Source: an uncultured Clostridium sp. (lineage in GTDB: Bacteria; Bacillota; Clostridia; Lachnospirales; Lachnospiraceae). Taken from it: 22,317 nucleotides of DNA. How positions within the stretch are numbered: position 1 is the first letter of the stretch; each line of letters opens with the position of its first letter. A model generated the notes under the pieces. That model did no database searches. It was given only the letters and a program-made list of their open reading frames with translations, and had not been told where the DNA came from. Shown here piece after piece: positions 1 through 6,446 of this stretch. The DNA is taken from positions 1-22,317 of the forward strand of contig USJW01000078.1 of assembly GCA_900555045.1 (NCBI GenBank), given 5' to 3'. Both the position numbers and the translations under genes were made by a program.

Positions 1-38
1 TTATAAAAATTTAGTATTTACGATACTGTATCTCTAAC

Positions 39-70
39 AAAAACGGCAGGCAATTATAAAATCGCCTGCC
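39..70 (-). terminator. Intrinsic terminator after the polysaccharide lyase gene
   Basis: On the minus strand, 23 bases past the lyase stop codon, GGCAGGC pairs with GCCTGCC (45-51 with 64-70) around an AT-rich loop, and the stem is followed by GTTTTTGTT. A GC-rich stem with a U-run is the normal form of a Rho-independent terminator. Confidence 0.85.
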
Positions 71-92
71 ATTTCTATTATATTTTATGTCG

Positions 93-3000
93 TTACTCTA
101 CCCACACTCCATTCCCGTCCACAACAAACCCGTCCGGCGTCACCGCATTCTTCACCAGTGCCCCCTTATTTCCATCAGACACAGTATTGAAGTAATACCA
201 CTTTCCGTCGATGAGCTGCCAGCCGGTCAGCATGCGCCCGCGGTTGCCGTTCGCCTCTGCCTGCAGGTAGAAGGTCTGTCCGTTCAGGGTAAGCCAGCCG
301 GATACCATGCTTCCCTCCTGGTCAAAGTAGAACCACTCGTAAGCGCCGTTCCAGAGGATGCATGCCCATCTGGATACCATCCGCTCGCCGTTTGTTGCGC
401 TGAAGCTCCACTTGCCGTCCGCTTCGCTCCAGGTACCGCTCACCGCGTAGGAGGGAGCAGCGCTGCCTGCCTTGTAGGAGCCGGTGCTGTAGGAGTCGTC
501 GTCATCGCTGTCGCTTCCGCCGCCGTTTCCATGATTACCGGAATCGATCTTGGAGAACACAGCCACAACGCGGGTGTTGCGCTCCAGTGTGAAGGTGTAG
601 GTCAGATCCTCGTCCACCTCCACGACTTTTCCGTTGACGCGCAGGGACTTTAATGCGTAACCGTCCTCCGGAGTCACCGTGATCACGATCTCGGTTCCTT
701 CCTTCGCGTACCGGGTGTTGGCGGTAACCGTTCCGCCTGTCTGGTTGTCGGATATCTGCACGGTGTAGTAGCGGACCTCCGGCTCCACAGCCTTCGCCTC
801 AAATACAGCGCTGACCGTGGTGTCCTCCTTTAAGGTAAAGGTGTAGGAGTCTCCGGAAGCGTTGATCTCCTTGCCGTTGATGATCCAGCCTGCCAGAACG
901 TAGCCCTCATCCGGCTCAGCCATAACAGTGACATCCGTTCCCTTCTCCGCCTGCTCGATGTCAGCGGAAATGGTTCCTCCGGCCGTCTGTGCCAGGCTTA
1001 CGGTGTAAAGCTTGATCTCCCTCTCCACATTCACCTTGATCTTCAGCTTGTTCTCGCCGATCTTGTCGATGCAGTTGGCGGGGCATGCCAGGGTTCCGTG
1101 GATGGTGTAGCTGCCGCTTGTCATTCCGTCGTAGTCCTCAGCGTTCCAGTTGACGCGGATCTCTAAGCTCTCCTCCTCGCCGTTTGCACCTACCGCCTTC
1201 ACCTGCACGCTCTCAGGAAGCGCCAGATCGTAGAAGTCCGTTCCGTAGGGAACATCCAGCTCCTCGGACAGATCGTCCTCAATCTCCGTCAGCGTCAGCT
1301 TCTGGTATGCGTTGTCCGCGGGAATCAGAATATCGTCCACGTAGAAGCCGCCGGTGCCGTTGGAAGGCGCATTTAAGGTCAGCTTCGTGATATCCGCTGT
1401 CTCATAGCGGAATTTAAGTCCGGTCACCTCCACGCCGTTTGCCGAGATGGAGAATTGCTGTGTCTGCGGGTCCGCGATGACCACAAAGTCAATCCACTCG
1501 CCGTTTACCGGGCTGTCTAACAGTTTGACGGTCTTCGAGGGGTTGTCGCCTGCGCGGTATCCAACCACTCCGTCGTCATAGATCATCATGGTTACTGCCT
1601 GCTTGCCGTTGCTTCCCACCAGTGCAAAGTTCGCATACGGCGTGCTCTCATCAAAGTACATCTTCAGGCGGTAGGTCTGCTTCGTGGTCTGCTCCTCAAA
1701 GGTGTAGTACGCGTTCCGGTCGATTCCGCTCCCCTTGGTTGCGGAGTAGACATACAGCGCCTGGTCGGCTTTCGCCTCCTCACGCACCGCGTTGGACGCG
1801 CTGGCCTTGTTCACAGTCACATAATCGTCATCCTCGCGCTCTGCATTGGATGCGCTGGCCTTCTTGACGGCATTTGACGCGGTCGCCTTCACCGGCGTGG
1901 TCACAACATCCTCATCGTCGTCATCCTCGTACACAGCCGACGAGGGAGAGGCGATCTGTGCGTTCTTAAACTCCACATCGGAGAGCAGCTCATCCAGGGA
2001 GGGATCCTCCTCCTTGGTTCCGGGGGCCTCCTTGATCTCCACAACGCCCTTTGCGTCCTTGCCCGCGTAGGTCCATCCGTTCTGTGCCTCGGTGCCGCTC
2101 TTGTAGTCGTCGAAGCGGATCACATAGCGGTCGTTCTGACGCTCTAAGAGTGTCACGGTCAGCTCTGCGCTCACCTCAGAATAGTTGTCGTCATCGTCCA
2201 TGGCCTGAACCGTGAAGGTGTAGGTCTCCTCCGGTTCCAGCCCCTCCACCGTGTAGGTGTTCTCCGTGATCTCTGCCTCCACTTCCTCGCCGTTCACGGT
2301 CAGGATATAGGAGAGCGGGTTGTCGCTCACGGACGCATCCCATTTGAGCGCCACATAGGTATCGCCGTAGCTTGTGTAGGTCAGGCGCTCCGGTCTTGTG
2401 GGCGCAATGTTCGTGGACTCATACACAATCAGGTTGTCAACCTGTGCGGTTGCTCCGGCCTCGGCGACCAGCTCAAACAGCTCGGGTGTATCGCCCTCGT
2501 AGGTGTATGCCTGCCCGTACAGCTTGCCGTCGATCATCACTCTGCAGATCTTTTTGTCCAGATCCACCTTAATCTTCACCACATGCCACTCGCCAGGAGT
2601 CAGGGGGCTCTCCCCGTCCGCGGCGCGGCTTTCTGTCTTACCGTAGGGGATCTCAACCACGGTGCTCTCGCCGGATTTCAGGCGCACAACACCCTTGCCC
2701 TCCACCGGACGGATCAGGAAGCTCACCATGCTGCCGCCCTCCTCCGGGTACTCCAGAACCGTGCCCGCAGTCACAGCCGCATTCTCGCCCGCAATCTCCA
2801 ACACGTGGTTGTCATTCTCCGCCAGAGTCACCACCGCACTGCCGCCGTCCACGTTCCAGTGTGCGGGCGTCTCTCCCGGCTCCACGGTCTCAAACAGGTT
2901 GTCATGCTCTGCCAGCTTCACCTTCACGGTAAAGCTCCTGCCCGCGGTTCCCCACGGATGTCTGTCCGTAACCGCGGTGAACACGGTCACGCCGTCCTCC

Positions 3001-6000
3001 AGGGTCACCTGGATCTCCGGATCCGCCTCCAGAACCTCCTGGATCGGAAGCGCAGCCTTCAGGCTCAGGCTTCTCGCGGTCTGTGTCGGATCGGCAAAGG
3101 AGATCTCCATGGTTCCCTCCTCCGCGTTCTCCTTATACATCACCGACTCGCCCTGAGTCACGGTAAAGGCGCCGTACTTGCCGGCCTCGAAGAAGTTAAT
3201 TCCAGTAATTCCCAGTTTATTTTCCCGCACCGCATGGATCTTGCCATCCTGGCGCAGAATCTCCACATCCGGGTTTTCATTGTAGGCTGCGGTCTCCTCC
3301 GCGCTCTTGCCCGGCAGAACCACGTAGGAGTACGCCTCATTCTGGGGCTTTTCGCCGTGGTCAAACCAGAAGGTCACGAAGCTGTTGATCCGCTGTGCGT
3401 TATCCCTGAACTTCTCGTATGTATTGACCAGATCCCAGCTTCCCAGCCTTGTCTCGCGCAGTCCGGTGATGTTTGCCTTGCCCGGGAAATAGTAGCCCAC
3501 ATCGCTGTCCTCGGTGTTTCCGGCCAGGTGAATCCATTGGGTGTCCTCATGCACACCGTTAAATTCATCGTCCGCCGGCGGGATCACCGTGGTCTCGTCC
3601 AGGTTCACCGTCGCCCCTGCTCCGGCTCCCGTGTCGCGGATCACCACGTTCCAGCCCTCGATGGTTGCCACGGACTCATCGTTCGTGCGGTCCTCAAAAT
3701 TCTCGGAATACTGCACCTCATCGCCGCACTTGACGGTGATATCATCCACCAGCATCGTGCCCGCCTTGGAGCCCGGAGCCACAACCTCGAACGCCGTGAG
3801 TGTATTCGCTCCGCCGTCCAGCGCGGTGTAGAATCCGGCGTTCACCAGGTCCGCTGCGATTGTGCCGCTGGTGCCGGTGGCCACGCCCTTCTCAATGTGC
3901 TTTCCGTCAAAATAGTAGTTGAACGTCTGGTTCGCCATATCCAGCTCCACGCGCACATCATGCCATTCCTTGGCGGAGAGCGCTGCGTCCGTTGAGTATG
4001 CGTCCTTGTTGCCGCTGTTCGGAACTCTCGGCACAAATGCGCCCTCGCGCATGGTCAGGAACACAACATTCTTCTGATCCGCAGCCGCTCCGGTGCCGGA
4101 GGCGTACAGCTTAATCGCAAAGAAATCGGTCGCCGCAGGCATCTTCACCCGACAGCTCACCGTGACAAGCCCGTTTGCGGGAAGTCCCTCAAGGCTCTTG
4201 GTCGCCGTCACATCCTGGCCGCTGGCCGCGGTCACGCTGGTCACATCCAGGGACTGGTTGCGCTTGATATAGGGATCGCCGCCGCCTGTAAAGTTCTGAA
4301 CCACGCCGTTCACCGTCAGGGTGTTGGACTTGTCCATGGCCACCTTGCGGTTCTCCACAATCGTCTCCACCCCGCTGTTATCCAGTGTGGAGCGGATGTC
4401 GGAGCCCAAGGCCACAACCTCGTCGTCGAACATGAACCAGGACTTCTTCGCGTGCGCTCCGTCCCGCTTGGTGGTTCCGACGCCCTGCATCTCCATGCCG
4501 GCGATTCCGAACTCGCCCAGATCCGTTCCGCCCGCAAACTTGTACGGGTTGTGCGTGCCGTAACCGGCCTTGGGCGCGCGGCCCGGCACACGGTTCACCG
4601 TGGTTCCCGGCAGGCGCTGGTAATCCACGGTCGCCCAGTAGTGATCGGAGTAGTAGCTCTTGTCCGAGTTGTATAAGTAGGTCAGGCCGTCGCCGATATT
4701 CCACAGCCGCAGGCCCTCGTCGTTGGTGCCCTCCGTGTTGCGGATCCGGTCGGAGGACATGGACACGGTGTAGCCGAAATTATCGCGCAAATGAACCACG
4801 CGGTCCATGGCGCCGTAGCGCTTATGCCGGATCAGGCTGCCTCTGGGAACCACATCCGACTCCAGAATATTCGCCGCCATGTTGATCACACCCGCAGGCA
4901 GATAGTACTCGTTGTAACCGCCGATGGGGTCAACGCACACCTGCGCCAGAACCTCCTCGTCGGACAGCCACTCCTTCACCATGCCGAGAGCCCGCTCCCT
5001 CTGCCCGTCCGGCAGAACGTCGGTCAGCATGATGATCGAACGGATGGCCTGACGTCCCGGGATGCTGTCCTGGTTGGCCACGCGGGAGATCTCGCGCTCT
5101 CTGGCCATATCCATGAAACGCCCGCCGTAAATCAGCGGCTCATAGGCCTCAAAGATCATGTCATAGAAAATCTGCTCGCAGTTGTCCTCATACTGGATGG
5201 CGTAGTCCGTGCCGTTTAACACGTACATCATGGGCGCCAGCGTACATAAAAGCGCCTTTCCGTATCCACCGTTGTATGCGTAATAGTTGTGCTGGATGAA
5301 GGAACCGTCCTCGTGGAAGCCGTCGTAGCGATCCACGTACTTGAACACGTCCTTCACGCCGGCCTTACCGGCCTCGACCAGCTCGCCGTCGCCCAACAGG
5401 ATTCCGCACTGGATAAAGATGTTGGCGATCCAGGTGCGGTTCGCGCCGGTGGTGTCCACCTGCTTGTTGTTCGCCATGATCGGCTCCACATAGTGGGCCA
5501 GCTGATCCGGGGTCAACTCATCGTAGAACATGAGTAACAGGTCGCAGAGCTGGCGCGGTGTGCCGATTCGCCAGTCGTACCAGTTTCCAAAGCTGTTGTT
5601 TCCGCTCCCCAGCCCCGTGCCCGTTCCGCCGCAGGCGTAGTACAGGGAATAGTGGTTCTCGATCATCATGTCCAGCGCGGCGATGATCTCCCGTTTCACC
5701 ACCGGGTCCTTGTAATACTGGGAGCCGATGGTCTCGTAGGCCAGCACAATCGCCTTCAACCGGTCGAAGGTCAGCGTAATCTGGCTGGAACCAGTCTTCG
5801 TCTTCTTATCCGTCATCGGAAGATCCGCAAACAGACAGGTGCGCTCGTCCATCTGTGCATCCCCCAGTTTGATTAACGCGTTCCACTGCGCTCCCGCCAG
5901 CTCGTCGATGCTCTTTGCGTAGTCGATCACCAGCTGGTCGCCCGGGTCCAGAACACCGCCTCCGGTCAGGAGCACCTTCCACTTGCTGCGCATGGCCTCG

Positions 6001-6158
6001 AAATCCGCTACCTGCTCATCCGCCAGCACATTGAGCGCAAAGTTTGCCCCCCCCCCCCAGTTTCCGGGTGCCGCCCATGACAGGCAGGGCGAGAACGCCA
6101 TGGACGCGGCCAGCGCGCTGACCGCCAGGCGCTTCGCCTGCTTACCTCTCTTACTCAT
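93..6158 (-). CDS. Secreted polysaccharide lyase family 8 (hyaluronate/chondroitin lyase-like), multidomain, wall-binding
   Basis: This 2021-residue exported enzyme should cleave uronic-acid polysaccharides (hyaluronan, chondroitin or a similar glycan) by beta-elimination. The start is ATG 6158, preceded by AAAGGAGAGG; an in-frame ATG at 6185 lacks a good site. Residues 1-30 form a signal peptide ending in SWA. The helical PL8 domain shows the family signature NWYDWRIGTP (N192) and GSFIQH with H290 and Y299, the same nine-residue spacing as the catalytic His/Tyr pair of the pneumococcal enzyme. A REREISR stretch matches the family arginine region. The beta part contains RLPGTTVN and GYYFPG. 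An apparent concanavalin-like insertion covers about 622-866. Then come a second concanavalin-like module (about 1084-1251), a fibronectin type III domain (about 1253-1336), a third concanavalin-like module split by an acidic segment, an Ig-like domain (about 1623-1713), two InlB-type repeats and C-terminal aromatic wall-binding repeats (about 1905-2021). The exact substrate cannot be read from sequence. Confidence 0.93.
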   Translation of the reverse strand: MSKRGKQAKRLAVSALAASMAFSPCLSWAAPGNWGGGANFALNVLADEQVADFEAMRSKWKVLLTGGGVLDPGDQLVIDYAKSIDELAGAQWNALIKLGDAQMDERTCLFADLPMTDKKTKTGSSQITLTFDRLKAIVLAYETIGSQYYKDPVVKREIIAALDMMIENHYSLYYACGGTGTGLGSGNNSFGNWYDWRIGTPRQLCDLLLMFYDELTPDQLAHYVEPIMANNKQVDTTGANRTWIANIFIQCGILLGDGELVEAGKAGVKDVFKYVDRYDGFHEDGSFIQHNYYAYNGGYGKALLCTLAPMMYVLNGTDYAIQYEDNCEQIFYDMIFEAYEPLIYGGRFMDMAREREISRVANQDSIPGRQAIRSIIMLTDVLPDGQRERALGMVKEWLSDEEVLAQVCVDPIGGYNEYYLPAGVINMAANILESDVVPRGSLIRHKRYGAMDRVVHLRDNFGYTVSMSSDRIRNTEGTNDEGLRLWNIGDGLTYLYNSDKSYYSDHYWATVDYQRLPGTTVNRVPGRAPKAGYGTHNPYKFAGGTDLGEFGIAGMEMQGVGTTKRDGAHAKKSWFMFDDEVVALGSDIRSTLDNSGVETIVENRKVAMDKSNTLTVNGVVQNFTGGGDPYIKRNQSLDVTSVTAASGQDVTATKSLEGLPANGLVTVSCRVKMPAATDFFAIKLYASGTGAAADQKNVVFLTMREGAFVPRVPNSGNKDAYSTDAALSAKEWHDVRVELDMANQTFNYYFDGKHIEKGVATGTSGTIAADLVNAGFYTALDGGANTLTAFEVVAPGSKAGTMLVDDITVKCGDEVQYSENFEDRTNDESVATIEGWNVVIRDTGAGAGATVNLDETTVIPPADDEFNGVHEDTQWIHLAGNTEDSDVGYYFPGKANITGLRETRLGSWDLVNTYEKFRDNAQRINSFVTFWFDHGEKPQNEAYSYVVLPGKSAEETAAYNENPDVEILRQDGKIHAVRENKLGITGINFFEAGKYGAFTVTQGESVMYKENAEEGTMEISFADPTQTARSLSLKAALPIQEVLEADPEIQVTLEDGVTVFTAVTDRHPWGTAGRSFTVKVKLAEHDNLFETVEPGETPAHWNVDGGSAVVTLAENDNHVLEIAGENAAVTAGTVLEYPEEGGSMVSFLIRPVEGKGVVRLKSGESTVVEIPYGKTESRAADGESPLTPGEWHVVKIKVDLDKKICRVMIDGKLYGQAYTYEGDTPELFELVAEAGATAQVDNLIVYESTNIAPTRPERLTYTSYGDTYVALKWDASVSDNPLSYILTVNGEEVEAEITENTYTVEGLEPEETYTFTVQAMDDDDNYSEVSAELTVTLLERQNDRYVIRFDDYKSGTEAQNGWTYAGKDAKGVVEIKEAPGTKEEDPSLDELLSDVEFKNAQIASPSSAVYEDDDDEDVVTTPVKATASNAVKKASASNAEREDDDYVTVNKASASNAVREEAKADQALYVYSATKGSGIDRNAYYTFEEQTTKQTYRLKMYFDESTPYANFALVGSNGKQAVTMMIYDDGVVGYRAGDNPSKTVKLLDSPVNGEWIDFVVIADPQTQQFSISANGVEVTGLKFRYETADITKLTLNAPSNGTGGFYVDDILIPADNAYQKLTLTEIEDDLSEELDVPYGTDFYDLALPESVQVKAVGANGEEESLEIRVNWNAEDYDGMTSGSYTIHGTLACPANCIDKIGENKLKIKVNVEREIKLYTVSLAQTAGGTISADIEQAEKGTDVTVMAEPDEGYVLAGWIINGKEINASGDSYTFTLKEDTTVSAVFEAKAVEPEVRYYTVQISDNQTGGTVTANTRYAKEGTEIVITVTPEDGYALKSLRVNGKVVEVDEDLTYTFTLERNTRVVAVFSKIDSGNHGNGGGSDSDDDDSYSTGSYKAGSAAPSYAVSGTWSEADGKWSFSATNGERMVSRWACILWNGAYEWFYFDQEGSMVSGWLTLNGQTFYLQAEANGNRGRMLTGWQLIDGKWYYFNTVSDGNKGALVKNAVTPDGFVVDGNGVWVE
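6047..6058 (-). repeat. Homopolymer of 12 G (coding strand) inside the lyase gene
   Basis: Twelve consecutive C on the plus strand are read as TGG GGG GGG GGG G in the lyase gene, encoding W-G-G-G just after the predicted signal-peptide cleavage site, about codons 34-37. The frame is open at 12 G. With 11 G the frame meets TAG, and with 13 G it meets TGA, both within about 50 bases. This is the arrangement of a slipped-strand phase-variation tract; a sequencing or assembly length error is the main alternative. Confidence 0.95.
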
Positions 6159-6196
6159 ATTGCCTCTCCTTTCAAATACCGACAAGGTTTATTTAG

Positions 6197-6209
6197 GTTT
6201 ATCGTTTAC
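6197..6209 (-). promoter_or_regulatory. Operator-like 13-bp repeat, copy 1, over the lyase transcription start
   Basis: Minus strand GTAAACGATAAAC, identical to the copy at 6346-6358. It begins five bases downstream of the -10 element and so covers the expected transcription start, a usual position for a repressor site. The GTAAACG half resembles LacI-family operators (the group that includes CcpA sites), but the sequence is not a good palindrome, so the family assignment is a guess. Confidence 0.5.
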
Positions 6210-6213
6210 TCAA

Positions 6214-6242
6214 ATTATAGCATTCAAGGATAATTTTGGCAA
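6214..6242 (-). promoter_or_regulatory. Promoter of the polysaccharide lyase gene
   Basis: On the minus strand TTGCCA (6237-6242) and TATAAT (6214-6219) are separated by 17 bases, and the -10 is extended by TGC. This is a near-consensus vegetative sigma-factor promoter. Transcription should begin near 6207, leaving a leader of about 50 bases with the ribosome binding site AAAGGAGAGG. Confidence 0.8.
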
Positions 6243-6345
6243 CCCCTTAATTAACTTTAATACTTTTCTATGTTTTCCTCTATTTTAGTCAGCATTTAGC
6301 CATTATGCACCCGCTCAGTTACACATTTCCCCGCTATTTTTATAT

Positions 6346-6358
6346 GTTTATCGTTTAC
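6346..6358 (-). promoter_or_regulatory. Operator-like 13-bp repeat, copy 2, upstream of the lyase promoter
   Basis: Second exact copy of GTAAACGATAAAC, centred 149 bp upstream of copy 1, with the lyase promoter in between and close to copy 1. Two identical sites on either side of a promoter suggest cooperative binding or looping. Adjacent sequence (ACGTAACGTAATTGTAACG on the plus strand) is itself repetitive. Confidence 0.45.
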
Positions 6359-6403
6359 GTAACGTAATTGTAACGCTTTCGAATTTTCTCTCCATTTTTG
6401 CGC

Positions 6404-6439
6404 AAAAAAAGCCGAAGCACAAGCAAGCTCATGCTCCGG
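6404..6439 (-). terminator. Intrinsic terminator after the hybrid kinase gene
   Basis: On the minus strand, CCGGAGCATGAGC pairs with GCTTGTGCTTCGG (with some G-T pairs; bases 6412-6439) and is followed by C and seven T. It lies a few bases beyond the kinase stop codon and separates kinase transcription from the lyase unit. Confidence 0.88.
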
Positions 6440-6446
6440 TAAAATT

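Noticed and set aside
87..653. Long open frames on the plus strand opposite the lyase, carboxypeptidase and kinase genes, for example 87-653 and 2583-3995
   Set aside because: They lie antisense to genes with clear domains, have unlikely compositions rich in Arg, His and Ser, and lack ribosome binding sites.
6346..6358. Canonical catabolite-repression (CcpA) site
   Set aside because: The right half is displaced by one base from the cre consensus, so only a general LacI-type resemblance is claimed.
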